From assembly GCF_023509525.1 (NCBI RefSeq), contig NZ_JAKNCJ010000002.1, positions 124,001-188,000 of the forward strand: a DNA stretch of 64,000 bases. The letters run 5' to 3'. The notes under the pieces are model-generated. The model saw only the letters and a list, made by a program, of their open reading frames with translations. It had not been told where the DNA came from and made no database searches. The translations under genes and the position numbers were made by a program. Below are positions 25,651 to 35,556 of this stretch, piece by piece (the stretch's first letter is position 1; each line of letters opens with the position of its first letter). The DNA comes from Brachybacterium equifaecis (GTDB taxonomy: Bacteria; Actinomycetota; Actinomycetes; Actinomycetales; Dermabacteraceae).

Positions 25651-28444
25651 TCAGCCCTGCTGGGATCGGAAGGCGATGCGGGGCGAACCGTCCTGCGGGT
25701 TCTCCATCCGGAAGAGGAACGCAGCCATCGCGTCGCGCTGCGTGGTGGAGAGCGGGCGGTAGGTGCCATCGGGCCAGCCGGTGGTGATCCCCTCCTGCTT
25801 CATCCATGCGATCTCGGCCGCGAACTGCGACCCGGCAGGAACGTCGGCGAACACCGCCGCGCCAGGGGCCGGCAGCTGCGGGCTGCCCGCGTAGCGGTGC
25901 ACGAACGCGGCCATCGCGTCGCGAGTGATCGGCGTGGTCGGGCGGAACGTCCCGTCAGGCCATCCCTTCACGATCCCGTTCTGGTATGCCCAGATGATCG
26001 CGTCGTAGTGCTCCATTCCCGGCGTCACGTCGCTGAAGGGCTGGCTCCTCGGAGCAGTCACCGCCGGCGAGCCCGCCATCCGGTACAGGTATGCGGCCAT
26101 CGCGTCGCGGTTGACCGAGGCGGTGGGGCGGAACGTCCCATCGGGGTAGCCCGTGGTGATGCCCCGCTCGGCGAGCCACGAGATCTCGTCGTAGAACATG
26201 TCGCCGGGAGCGACATCGCTGAAGCGCTGCGGCGCCTCGGGCTGCACCTCCAGCTCCATCGCCGTCTCGCCGAGGTGCGCTTCCGCCGTCTTCGAGCCGT
26301 TGCTGCCCGTGGCGGCTGCGGCGGGGATCGTCACGGATCCGGCGGCGATGTCCGCCGCGGTGAGGGCGATGACCGACTCCGAGGAGGCGGTCTGCCCGGG
26401 CGCGAGCGGCCCTGCGGCGACGGCTCCTTCGACGGCCTGGAGCCGGACGTTGCCGGAGTTGCGCGCCGTCGTGGTCACTCGCACGCTGTCCCCGGCCGAG
26501 GCGAACCCGTCGCCGTCGGCGTCCACCAGCTCTGCCGTGCGGGTCAGCTCCAGCGCGGGTGCGCGGACCAGGAGGTCCACCTCTCCTCCTGAGACGGGCA
26601 GGCGCACGTCAGCCTGGCCGCTCGCGCTGATCGTCCACACGCTGTCGGCCACGAAGTAGCCGTCCGCGAGCTCGCTCTCGGTGACCAGGTGGCGCGGGGT
26701 GGTGCAGGAGTACGCGGCGCCGGGAGCGAGAGACGTCCAGCGGCAGTTGCCCGGGCCCGGCGGAACGAAGGGGGCGAACGGTCCGCTCGCGGGGGCCACC
26801 GTCTCCGCGATGCTCCCGGTGGACGTCACCCGAAAGGTGTAGGGGACCTGCTCGCCCGCCGCATACGGCCTCGTCGCGAGATCACGGTCTCCGTCCGCGC
26901 GAGCACCGGTGATGGCGGCCCCGATGGTGGGCGCGGCGCCGACGTCCACCGTCACCTCCAGGTCCCCCCGCAGCGCGAAGCGCCCGGCGGTGACGCGGAC
27001 GTCCGCCGTGAACGCCCCTGCCACCTGGGTGGAGCCGACCGTGATCGGGACGCTCACGGTCGCGCTCTCGCCCGGAGCCAGAGCGGGGACATCGACCGTG
27101 CCGGCGGTCCAGCCGCTGGGGAGGCCCGAGGCGGTGGCGCGGCCGGCGGGCAGCGCCTCGGAGTCGTCGTTGCGGATGGTGACCGGCGCAGACCCGGTGG
27201 ATCCGGCTGCGATCGTGGCACGGGCGGTGTCGAAGCGCGCAGAAGGGCTGGAGCCAGGCGTCGCCGAAGGTCCCGTAGGCGATCTCCCTGTCCGGCCTCG
27301 TCTCGTAGAGATTGCCGTAGGTGCCGTCAGCGAGGGCGACGAGCTGGGAGTAGGAATGATTCCCCGGCTCATACACCTTCGCCACGGGCCAGGTCTCGCC
27401 GTCGTCGCACGAGTAGCGCACGGTGCCCGTGGTGCGGGCCGTCGTGCTCGCCGAGTTCGAGAACAGCAGCTCCGAGGCCTCACGCGTGCCGGGCGCCGCT
27501 CCCGGGTTCTTGCGGATGATCGAGCCGTTGTTGCGCGGATCGATGAGCGTGTCGTCTGCCTTCGGCTGGCTCCAGCTGGCGCCGCCGTCCTCGCTGTAGG
27601 AGACCAGCCGGGCCTTGGGGCCGGAGTTCGCACGGGAGTTCATCATGAGGCGCCCGTCGGAGAGCTCGACGACCTTGTTCTCGTCCATGGCGGTGCCGGT
27701 GGGACGCCCCATGGTCCAGGTCGCGCCGTGGTCGTCGGAGTACACCGAGTAGGCCTTGATCGTGCCGTCCGTGAACTTGCCGGCGTACTGCTGGACGAGG
27801 CGTCCGGCATGGGGGCCGCGGCTGATCTGGATGCCTGCCCCGGAGGTCGCGAAGGTCGAGACCACGCCGGCAGGCTTGACGACGTCGGTGATCAGCCGGT
27901 GCTCCCAGGTGGCACCCCCGTCGGTGCTGACGGCGACGGCGGCGCTCAGAATCCGACGGTCCGCGTCGTCGTCGCCCTCGATGCTGGTCGGGAAGCCGGC
28001 ATCCTTCGAGTAGACGTGGAAGTTGAAGAGCGTGCCGGTAGTCGAGTCGTACACATAGGACGGATCGGAGTAGCCGATCTTGTCCGCACCCACCCGACCC
28101 TGGGAGATCACCGTCTGCTCCCCCCATGTCCTGCCTCCGTCCGTCGACCGGCGCTGCAGGATCGAGTTGGGGTTGGGGGCATCGCCGTTGAGCGGTCGGC
28201 CGTCGTAGGACGCGAGGATCGTCCCGTCGGGAAGCTGCACGACGGCGGGGATCCGGTAGTAGGGGAAGCCGCCGGTCCCGCCGGAGGCGATGGTCTGCGC
28301 GCTCCAGTCGGAGGGTCCATCTGTGTCCGCGGCGGCGGCTCCGGAGACGGGGACGAGGCTGAGTGCATCAGCGGCAGCGATCACTGCCAGGGGACGACGC
28401 GCGCCGAGGCGCGGCGCGGGGATGCGGGCAGGGACGGGGGTCAC
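25651..28444 (-). CDS. SLH-anchored exo-alpha-sialidase, frameshifted
   Basis: Signal peptide (residues 1-39), then a GH33 sialidase propeller: YRIP at 63-66 and Asp boxes STDGGRTW (100), STDGGATW, SDDHGATW and SEDGGASW. After about residue 401 the frame shifts. Reading on needs two extra bases at the (GC)3 run 27235-27240, and a fourth GC restores FCA-RFDTARATI. The downstream part (about 530 codons) holds beta-sandwich wall-protein domains and three SLH repeats (RFSDV, PFSDV, VFADV...PDGTFRP). Without correction the sialidase domain stays whole but ends in an unrelated tail at 26882 and lacks the SLH anchor. GTG start with GAAGGAG. Could be a real mutation, slippage or a sequencing error. 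Confidence 0.88.
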
Positions 28445-28508
28445 GATGGGCTCCTTCGCTCATCGTCTGCTGCAGGGAACGGCCCCCGCCACGCGCGGGA
28501 GCACAGCA

Positions 28509-28521
28509 GACATCTGATGTC
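28509..28521. promoter_or_regulatory. Palindrome at sialidase transcription start
   Basis: GACATC-T-GATGTC, perfect 6-bp arms, placed just downstream of the -10 box where a repressor could block initiation. Confidence 0.4.
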
Positions 28522-28523
28522 CG

Positions 28524-28552
28524 ACGTTAGCTCACGGTGATCGACGTCACAA
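28524..28552 (-). promoter_or_regulatory. Sialidase promoter
   Basis: Leftward TTGTGA (28547-28552), 17-bp spacer, TAACGT (28524-28529). It is among the better consensus matches in the window and shows that the sialidase can be transcribed apart from the upstream gene. Confidence 0.6.
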
Positions 28553-28566
28553 GACCCCGCAGTTCG

Positions 28567-30978
28567 TCAATCCCGCCTCGCTGCCCGCCAGACCTTCCTC
28601 GCCGCCCGTCCCGCCAGAGAACGGGTACGGGCAGGAAGCGCCGCCAGTGTGTCGGCAGTCGAGGCCCTCGGCGGCCCCTCACGATTCTCCAGAGCCGCGG
28701 TGAGCTGCGCGATCCTCTCCTCGAGGCCCGCGATCCGGGCGCCGAGCCGCTCCTCGAGATCGCGCTGCTCCCGAGCGAGATGGAGAGGGAGGCCGATGCC
28801 ATTGCGCGAGACCCACTCCTGGAAGTAGCGCTCCCGCAGCACCCCGTCGAAGTGGCGGTGCTCCGCCCTCTTCATGAACATGGAGTTCCCGCCGGGACCG
28901 TCCTGCGCGGGCCGCAGCCGCCACTGCGCGAGCGGTCGATCCAGCAGTCCGACGTTCGTCTCCTGCAGCAGAAGGAGGTGGAACGCCCAATCGCCGACGA
29001 CGGGAAGGGACTCGTCGTATCCGCCCAGGCGCTCGTGGACCGCCCTGCGGTACAGCAGCGAGATCGGCGCCATGCGATTGAGCGCCATGAAATCGCTGAG
29101 CTGGATGCTGCGCAGCTGCGGCTGGTTCAGCTCTCGCGAGTCCTCCACGAAGTGCTCGCCCTCGAGATGCTCATGGATGATCTCGGTGCGCACCGTGACG
29201 GCCAGCTGCTCGGGGTGCGCGGCGAGATGAGCCGCGGTCTCCTGCAGGAACGTCGCGCTCCAGGTGTCGTCGTCGTCGTGGACGCTGACGAGCGCGGCTC
29301 GCGCCTCCGCGAGACCACGGTTGCTCGCCGCCTCCATGCCCGAGGACGAGACGCTGTGCAGCACGCGGATGCGCCCGGCAGCCTCGTGGGCCCAGCGGTC
29401 CACGACGGCATCGACCGCCGCGGGCTCCCCGCCGTCGTTCACGATGATCATCTCCCAGTCCGCGCGGGACTGGGCGAGCAGATCCTGCACCGCGCGGTCC
29501 AGCATCAGCGCGCGATCCTTCGTCCGGGTGATGACGGAGAAGGTCGGTGCGGCGTGAGGCGCGGCCTCCTGACCCCCCGCGTCCCTCGTCCACTGCGCGA
29601 GCGACCTCCGCAGGTCCGGGCTGAAACGGGGCATACGCGTCAGAGCACGCGCGCGCTCCTGCGCCGACTCCACGGCGGCGTCGCAGTCTGCGAGACGCCC
29701 TCCGAGCGCGGCGGTCACCGCGTCCCACCAGCTCCGCGCGCGAGCTTCGAGCACCGAGGCTGACCGGCCCAGGTGGTGCTTCTCGGACTCGCGACTCCCC
29801 ACCAGCTCATCGACCACGAGCGCGAGCAGGAACCGATCGATACTGCTCTCGGAGCTCGCGTCCTCCGTCTCCTGCGTGCCGGATCCCGGCCTCCAGAGCG
29901 CAGCGAGCGGCACCACGGCGTCGGACCACCCCGCATTCGAGAGCGCACCGCGCATGCGGGAGATCCCGTACCGGTTCAGCGGCAGGGCGAGCACGCTCGC
30001 GCCGCTGGACGCCCCGAAGACGACGGGGTGGAACCGCGTGGTGATCACATAGTCGGCACGCGCAGTGCGCAGGGCGGCCTCGGCGGCGAGCTCGAGCGGA
30101 GCCTGCGAGCTCGGGTGCTGCAGCAGCGCCGCGACCTCCGCATGGACCCGCTCATCGCCTCCGCCCGCATCAGGGTCGGCCATGTGCGGCACGAACTCGA
30201 CCCGCCCTCCCGTGCGCTCCGCGACCGCGTCGATGACCTCCGCGAGCAGCGGAGCATATGCCTCGGGCGGCAGGGGGGACGGGTCCGAGCCGATGGTCAC
30301 GCTGATCACCGGGCCTGCCTCAGCATCCGCTTCGGCCTCCTCGTCGGCGCTGGCGCCGGGCTGACCGCTCAGGCCGGCCAGGTCCAGGGCCGTCGCATCG
30401 TCCGCGCAGGCGTGCAGCCGCGGATGATCGGGGCGGATCGACCGGGCGAGAGAGAGGCTGTCGGGGTCGCGCAGCCCCGCGAGCACGCAGACGTCGAGCA
30501 TCTCCCCCACCAGGGCGGCGTCGGCGGCGCTGAGCTCCGGGCCGAGGCTCTGGCCGGTCAGGACGACGGGCTTGCCGAGGTGGGCGGCGACGAGGGCGGT
30601 CGCGACGCGCTCGCTCAGCAGCCAGCCGTAGCGCGAGTTCAGCGAACCGCCCCCTCCGATCACCAGTGCATCCACGGTCCGCAGGGCGTCGATGATCCCG
30701 AAGAGCTTGTCGTGGGCGGGCAGCGCTCCGGCGTCTCCCTGGAGGACTGCGCGGATCTCCTCGAGGTAGCGGACGCGTTCGGTCACGGACCAGGGGAAGG
30801 TCAGGGCCGGGATGCTGAGGGCGGGCGGCTCCCCGCCCGGTCCGTACTTCTCATGGCGCGAGAGCATGACCACCTCATGGCCCCGCTCGCGCAGCATGGC
30901 TGCGCTGGCATCGGCGATCGCCTCGTCTCCCACGTGGTAGACGGTCTGATCGACATCGCACAGCAGCGCAGCGCGCAT
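28567..30978 (-). CDS. Pyruvyl transferase-GT2 glycosyltransferase fusion (CsaB-like)
   Basis: An 803-aa cytoplasmic two-domain enzyme. Residues 1-360 are a polysaccharide pyruvyl transferase: VGDEAI at 16-21, IGGGGSLNSRYGWL at 107-120, GKPVVLTGQSLGPEL at 135-149, and TTRFHPVVFGASSG at 313-326. Residues about 478-720 are a GT2 glycosyltransferase: FSVITRTKDRALML, VNDGGEP and DDDD at 568-571 (DXD metal site). A short coiled coil (about 735-770) and basic tail follow. It should ketal-pyruvylate and extend a wall glycan, the ligand of SLH domains, and both neighbours are SLH proteins. GAGGAGAG precedes the ATG. The acceptor sugar is unknown. Confidence 0.85.
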   Translation of the reverse strand: MRAALLCDVDQTVYHVGDEAIADASAAMLRERGHEVVMLSRHEKYGPGGEPPALSIPALTFPWSVTERVRYLEEIRAVLQGDAGALPAHDKLFGIIDALRTVDALVIGGGGSLNSRYGWLLSERVATALVAAHLGKPVVLTGQSLGPELSAADAALVGEMLDVCVLAGLRDPDSLSLARSIRPDHPRLHACADDATALDLAGLSGQPGASADEEAEADAEAGPVISVTIGSDPSPLPPEAYAPLLAEVIDAVAERTGGRVEFVPHMADPDAGGGDERVHAEVAALLQHPSSQAPLELAAEAALRTARADYVITTRFHPVVFGASSGASVLALPLNRYGISRMRGALSNAGWSDAVVPLAALWRPGSGTQETEDASSESSIDRFLLALVVDELVGSRESEKHHLGRSASVLEARARSWWDAVTAALGGRLADCDAAVESAQERARALTRMPRFSPDLRRSLAQWTRDAGGQEAAPHAAPTFSVITRTKDRALMLDRAVQDLLAQSRADWEMIIVNDGGEPAAVDAVVDRWAHEAAGRIRVLHSVSSSGMEAASNRGLAEARAALVSVHDDDDTWSATFLQETAAHLAAHPEQLAVTVRTEIIHEHLEGEHFVEDSRELNQPQLRSIQLSDFMALNRMAPISLLYRRAVHERLGGYDESLPVVGDWAFHLLLLQETNVGLLDRPLAQWRLRPAQDGPGGNSMFMKRAEHRHFDGVLRERYFQEWVSRNGIGLPLHLAREQRDLEERLGARIAGLEERIAQLTAALENREGPPRASTADTLAALPARTRSLAGRAARKVWRAARRD

Positions 30979-31056
30979 GGACTCTCCTCGTCGGGTATGA
31001 CGGCCCGGATCTGTGGTGGGCGGGCCGAGGGCGGGGACGCCGCCGGCCGTATGGGC

Positions 31057-33234
31057 TCAGCGCCCGATGGCCGCCAGCCAGCGCAGAGTGAATGCGGCCA
31101 TGGCCTCGCGTCCGATGAGGGCATCGGGACGGAAGGTCCCATCGGGCCAGCCGGTGGTGATCCCCGCGCTCGCGCACCATGCGATCTCGCGGGCGAACTG
31201 ATGGCTCGCGGGAACGTCCGAGAAGGTCGGCGCTGCCGTAGTCTGGGGCGACCCCGCGGCGCGGTGCAGGAATGCAGCCACCGCCCCGCGCTCGATGGGA
31301 GCGGTCGGTCGGAACGTGCCATCAGGCCAGCCCTGGACGATGCCGGCCTGATGCGCCCACACAATCTCGCGGTAGAACTGCGTGGACGGCGTGAGATCTC
31401 GGAACGGCGAGCGTGCGGGGAGAGCGACGTCAGGGGCCCCGAGCGCCCGGTGCACGTAGACGACCATCGCGTCACGGGCGTGGCTGGCATCCGGCCGGAA
31501 CGTGCCGTCGGGCCAGCCCGTCGCGATGCCGCGCGCCGCGAGATCGTTCACCTCCAGATAGAACTGGCGCTGAGGCTCGACGTCCGCGAATCGGCGCGGC
31601 ACGAAGCGCACCTGTCCGTTCTCGACTGAGGCGACGCCGCTCTCGAAGGGCTGCACGCGCCGGTTGCCGGCAGACCGGATCCCCTCCACGGGCAGCCCCC
31701 AGGAGGGATCCCACTCGCTGAACGCCGAGACGCGCGCCGCATCCGGCTGTCCTGCGGGGCTGAGGACCGCCCCGGCGGTCAGGCGCGTCACCAGATAGGC
31801 GCCCTCCACGTGCGCGATCTCCCGCACAGTGCCGAGCACCGCAGAGCCGCCCGCCGCCGTGAAGGCATCGCGGTGCGCGCGCCAGCGACGGTCCAGGCGG
31901 GACTGCACCGAAGTCCTCAGGACGCCCATGCGCGCGTAGAACGCGTTGCCGGGGCAGTCGGTGTAGTTCACGTCCCGATGCGAGGTGACGCGCTGCAGGC
32001 TCACAGTGGCGCCGACCGGCCACTTCGTCCCCGATACGGCGACCTGATGCGGCGCGGACTCAGAGCTGCTCGAGCGGAAGGCCCCTCCGAGCTTCCAGGA
32101 GATCGCCTCCACGAGCGCATCCATCGCGACCTGCGGCGGGGCCGCGCTCATGTAGTCGCCCATCACGCTGATGCCGAACGTCTCCGCGTTGAACCCGCGG
32201 GCATGGGCGCCGACGATGTTCCGGTGGAGCCCGCCCTTGCGGCCTTCGTAGAGGCGACCGAACTTGTCGACCAGCACGTTGTAGCCGACGTCCGCCCAGC
32301 CGAGGGTACGGGTGTGGTAGCTGTGGATCCCGCGCAGGATCTGCGGGACGTCCGCCTGCGAGTAGGAGTTCGTTCCTGCCGTGTGGTGCACGACGACGGC
32401 CCGGAGGTCGTCGGCGCCGCTGACACCGCTGCCGAGAGTCTCGTCGGCGCCCCATGCCGAGCGCGCGATGACCACGGGCGCATCGGGGGCGAGCAGAAGG
32501 GCTTCGGCTGCCGCGGTCGGCGCCATCGGAGCGAGGCCTCCACCGGGGAGGCGCAGCATCCGGCGCCCACCACCGGTCGGAGCGGTGCCGCCGGCCCCGC
32601 CTCCGCTCGGGATGACGACGGACGAAGCGGAGTCGGACTGGGCTCCGGCCTCGTTCTGCGCCACCGCCTCCGGCGTCGCCGGTCCGGCCGACGGCGCCTG
32701 ACCTGCATCGATCAGAGGATCCGGCGCCGCGGGAGACGTGGTGAGCACATGGGCCGTCATCACGGAGGTGGCGTCCTCGCCCTCGCGGGTGGCGACGAGC
32801 TCGATCTCCTGCACCGCGCCGAGCCAGGACGGCTCGAGCGCGTCCAGGACGGTGCCCGCTTCGGGATCGATCGCGATCTCCAGCGGGATCCAATCCGACC
32901 ACGTGCCGTCCAGGTCGAGGCCGCGCGCCGCAGCGACATCGGGCCCCTCGCCCTGCCACGTGGCACCGAGCATCGTGGCGCGGATCCCGGCGATCACGCG
33001 TGCCGAGCTGCCCTCGGCGGTCGGGCGCTGCGGAAGGGAGGAGAGCTCGAGATCCAGAGTGCGGGTCTCCCCGCCGGTGACAGCGGGATCTGCGTGCGCG
33101 GGCGACGCGACCGCGACAGTGCCGAGGGTCGCAGCGGCGGGAAGAGCAGCGGCACCCGCCAGCAGCACCGCTCGGCGGGACGGAATGCGTCTGTGCGGAG
33201 CGGCCGGTCTCGAGCCGGGCAGAGCTCTGGTCAT
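31057..33234 (-). CDS. SLH-anchored N-acetylmuramoyl-L-alanine amidase
   Basis: A 725-aa exported wall hydrolase. A Tat-like signal (SRRAVLLAG at 19-27) ends near ASPAHA (44-49). Residues 50-250 are a beta-rich and linker region. A PGRP/amidase-2 domain covers about 253-450, with zinc ligands in VVHHTAG (H283 or H284), H419 and C427 of TSHRDVNYTDCPG. Residues 450-545 resemble a wall-binding repeat. Three SLH repeats follow at about 547-600, 609-662 and 669-722, each with GWPDGTFRP. It cleaves the bond between MurNAc and L-Ala. GGAG precedes the ATG. First of three minus-strand surface genes. Confidence 0.92.
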   Translation of the reverse strand: MTRALPGSRPAAPHRRIPSRRAVLLAGAAALPAAATLGTVAVASPAHADPAVTGGETRTLDLELSSLPQRPTAEGSSARVIAGIRATMLGATWQGEGPDVAAARGLDLDGTWSDWIPLEIAIDPEAGTVLDALEPSWLGAVQEIELVATREGEDATSVMTAHVLTTSPAAPDPLIDAGQAPSAGPATPEAVAQNEAGAQSDSASSVVIPSGGGAGGTAPTGGGRRMLRLPGGGLAPMAPTAAAEALLLAPDAPVVIARSAWGADETLGSGVSGADDLRAVVVHHTAGTNSYSQADVPQILRGIHSYHTRTLGWADVGYNVLVDKFGRLYEGRKGGLHRNIVGAHARGFNAETFGISVMGDYMSAAPPQVAMDALVEAISWKLGGAFRSSSSESAPHQVAVSGTKWPVGATVSLQRVTSHRDVNYTDCPGNAFYARMGVLRTSVQSRLDRRWRAHRDAFTAAGGSAVLGTVREIAHVEGAYLVTRLTAGAVLSPAGQPDAARVSAFSEWDPSWGLPVEGIRSAGNRRVQPFESGVASVENGQVRFVPRRFADVEPQRQFYLEVNDLAARGIATGWPDGTFRPDASHARDAMVVYVHRALGAPDVALPARSPFRDLTPSTQFYREIVWAHQAGIVQGWPDGTFRPTAPIERGAVAAFLHRAAGSPQTTAAPTFSDVPASHQFAREIAWCASAGITTGWPDGTFRPDALIGREAMAAFTLRWLAAIGR

Positions 33235-33337
33235 CGGGGACTCCTCGCCGGTCGGGGAAGGGCGGCGTGAGCGGCCCCGCAGAGGGAGCCGTCCTCTCCA
33301 ATGTAGCCGGTGAGGCGCTCCTAGGCACCCGGACACG

Positions 33338-33375
33338 GAGAAGGCCCGCCGAGCAGATGCTCGGCGGGCCTTCTC
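33338..33375. terminator. rplQ terminator
   Basis: Perfect 18-bp stem (GAGAAGGCCCGCCGAGCA and complement, 2-nt centre) closing the alpha operon, 22 bases after the rplQ stop. Confidence 0.85.
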
Positions 33376-33396
33376 ATGCTGCGGGGACGCGAGGGC

Positions 33397-33930
33397 TCAG
33401 GCCTTCCCGTCCTCGGCGGCCTCAGCGGCGGGCGCCTCGGTCTCGGTCGCCTCGACCTCGGCGGTCTCAGCAGCGGGAGCCTCGACGGTCTCGGCCTCGG
33501 CGGCGGGGGCGGCCTTGGAAGCGCTCTTGGTCGCGCCCTCGGCCTCCTTCACCACGGCCTGCTTCGGCGAGTACGCCTCGGAGACCAGCTCGATGACCGC
33601 CATGGGGGCGTTGTCGCCCTTGCGGGGGCCGATCTTGGTGATGCGGGTGTAGCCGCCCGGACGCTCGGAGAACTGCGGAGCGATCTCCTCGAACAGGGCG
33701 TGGACGACACCGCGGTCGTTGATCACGCGCATGACGCGACGGCGCGAGGCGAGATCGCCCTTCTTGCCGAAGGTCACCAGGCGCTCCGCGTACGGGCGCA
33801 GACGGCGCGCGCGCGACTCGGTGGTGGTGATGGACTTGTGGCGGAATAGCTCCGTGGCGAGGCTCGCCAGGATCTGCCGCTGGTGCGAGGGCGAACCGCC
33901 CATGCGCGCACCCTTGGTGGGAGTAGGCAT
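33397..33930 (-). CDS. rplQ: Ribosomal protein L17
   Basis: The 50S subunit protein L17, 177 aa. The conserved core (about 1-118) opens [19 protein letters not shown] and contains [10 protein letters not shown]. It is followed by a 55-residue Ala/Glu-rich acidic tail, common in actinobacteria. Last gene of the alpha operon, 26 bases after rpoA and followed by a strong terminator. The truA gene that often comes next in other bacteria is absent; a wall amidase lies there instead. Confidence 0.97.
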   Translation of the reverse strand: MPTPTKGARMGGSPSHQRQILASLATELFRHKSITTTESRARRLRPYAERLVTFGKKGDLASRRRVMRVINDRGVVHALFEEIAPQFSERPGGYTRITKIGPRKGDNAPMAVIELVSEAYSPKQAVVKEAEGATKSASKAAPAAEAETVEAPAAETAEVEATETEAPAAEAAEDGKA

Positions 33931-33956
33931 TGTCGTTCTCCTAGAGGATCAAAAGG

Positions 33957-34958
33957 TCAGTACTGGTCGCCGAAGTCGTCATCGTCGTCATAGCTGGCGA
34001 TGGCGGACGGATCGAACCCGGGGGGCGAGTCCTTCAGTGCGAGCCCGAGATCGGCCAGCTTGGCCTTGACCTCGTCGATCGACTTCTGGCCGAAGTTGCG
34101 GATGTCCAGCAGATCGGCCTCCGAGCGACCGGTGAGCTCACCGACGGTGTGCACGCCCTCGCGCATGAGGCAGTTGTACGACCGCACCGTGAGGTTGAGG
34201 TCGCTGATCGGCAGAGCCAGATCCTGGGCCATCGCCTGGTCGGTCGGCGACGGGCCGATCTCGATGCCCTCGGCCTCGGAGTTGAGCTCGTGCGCGAGGC
34301 CGAACAGCTCCACCAGGGTCTTGCCCGCGGAGGCGACGGCGTCGCGCGGCGAGATCGCCGGCTTCGTCTCGACATCCACGATCAGGCGATCGAAGTCGGT
34401 GCGCTGCTCGACGCGGGTCGCCTCGACCTTGTAGGTCACCTTGAGCACGGGCGAGTAGATCGAGTCGATCGGCACGCGGCCGATCTCGGCGTCCACGCCC
34501 TTGTTCTGGGCGGCGGAGACGTAGCCGCGGCCGCGCTCCACGACGAGCTCGATCTCCAGGCGGCCCGTGGAGTTCAGGGTCGCGATGTGGAGATCGGGGT
34601 TGTGGACCTCGACCCCAGCGGGCGGGGTGATGTCCGCAGCGGTGACCTGGCCCTCGCCCTCCTTGCGGAGGTACATCACGACGGGCTCGTCGTTCTCCGA
34701 GGAGACGACGAGGTTCTTGATGTTGAGGATGACCTCGGTGATGTCCTCGCGGACCCCGGGGACGGTGCTGAACTCGTGCAGCACGCCGTCGATGCGGATC
34801 GACGTGACCGCCGCACCGGGGATGGACGACAGGAGGGTGCGGCGCAGCGAATTGCCGAGCGTGTAGCCGAACCCGGGCTCCAGCGGCTCGATGACGAACC
34901 GGGAGCGGTACTCCGACACGACCTCTTCGGTCAGCGTGGGGCGCTGTGCAATGAGCAC
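33957..34958 (-). CDS. rpoA: RNA polymerase alpha subunit
   Basis: The 333-aa alpha subunit that scaffolds RNA polymerase assembly. The N-terminal dimerisation domain (about 1-225) has [29 protein letters not shown], and the C-terminal DNA-binding domain (about 250-315) has [20 protein letters not shown] and [15 protein letters not shown]. It ends in an acidic [11 protein letters not shown] tail. It directly follows rpsK; no rpsD lies between them, as in Streptomyces and unlike Mycobacterium. Cotranscribed with rpsM-rpsK-rplQ. Confidence 0.98.
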   Translation of the reverse strand: MLIAQRPTLTEEVVSEYRSRFVIEPLEPGFGYTLGNSLRRTLLSSIPGAAVTSIRIDGVLHEFSTVPGVREDITEVILNIKNLVVSSENDEPVVMYLRKEGEGQVTAADITPPAGVEVHNPDLHIATLNSTGRLEIELVVERGRGYVSAAQNKGVDAEIGRVPIDSIYSPVLKVTYKVEATRVEQRTDFDRLIVDVETKPAISPRDAVASAGKTLVELFGLAHELNSEAEGIEIGPSPTDQAMAQDLALPISDLNLTVRSYNCLMREGVHTVGELTGRSEADLLDIRNFGQKSIDEVKAKLADLGLALKDSPPGFDPSAIASYDDDDDFGDQY

Positions 34959-35063
34959 TGAGTGTCCTTTCTGCGAGCGTCCGCCATATGACGCTCAAGA
35001 CGGGTGAGTGGACTCGAGACGCAGCCCCGGCCGCACGCAGCGCTGCCGGGGCCCGCATCTGCA

Positions 35064-35468
35064 TCAGACGCGGCGGCGCTTCGGCTGACGGGTGCCGTTG
35101 TGGGCCTGGGGGGTGACGTCCTGGATGGAGCCGACCTCGAGGCCTGCAGCGGTGAGCGAGCGGATCGCGGTCTCGCGGCCGGAGCCGGGGCCCTTGACGA
35201 AGACGTCGACCTTCTTCATGCCGTGCTCCTGCGCGCGGCGGGCGGCGGCCTCGGCGGCCATCTGCGCGGCGTAGGGGGTCGACTTGCGCGAGCCCTTGAA
35301 GCCGACCTGGCCGGCGGAGGCCCAGGAGATGACGGCACCGGTGGGATCGGTGATCGAGACGATGGTGTTGTTGAACGTGCTCTTGATGTGAGCCTGACCG
35401 TTCACAACGTTCTTGCTGACCTTGCGACGCGGCTTGCGCGCACCGGCCTGGCGGGTCTTTGTAGCCAT
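35064..35468 (-). CDS. rpsK: Ribosomal protein S11
   Basis: The 134-aa 30S platform protein S11. Conserved segments are [21 protein letters not shown] and [12 protein letters not shown], ending [18 protein letters not shown]. Length and ends match the family exactly. Lies 88 bases after rpsM and 105 bases before rpoA in the alpha operon. The 105-base rpsK-rpoA spacer holds no obvious promoter. Confidence 0.98.
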   Translation of the reverse strand: MATKTRQAGARKPRRKVSKNVVNGQAHIKSTFNNTIVSITDPTGAVISWASAGQVGFKGSRKSTPYAAQMAAEAAARRAQEHGMKKVDVFVKGPGSGRETAIRSLTAAGLEVGSIQDVTPQAHNGTRQPKRRRV

Positions 35469-35556
35469 GCGGCGGAACTCCTCGGATGGGTTCAGATGAT
35501 CTGTGCGCCCGCTGGATCAGCGGCGCGGAGTGACTGCTGGGCGGGGAGCCCGAATG

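Noticed and set aside
27230-27250. Programmed ribosomal frameshift in the sialidase gene
   Set aside because: The site lacks a recognised slippery heptamer or stop-codon shift site; a two-base loss in a GC run explains it more simply.
34959-35063. rpsD expected between rpsK and rpoA
   Set aside because: The 105-base spacer has no room; as in Streptomyces it must lie elsewhere, so this is not a deletion.
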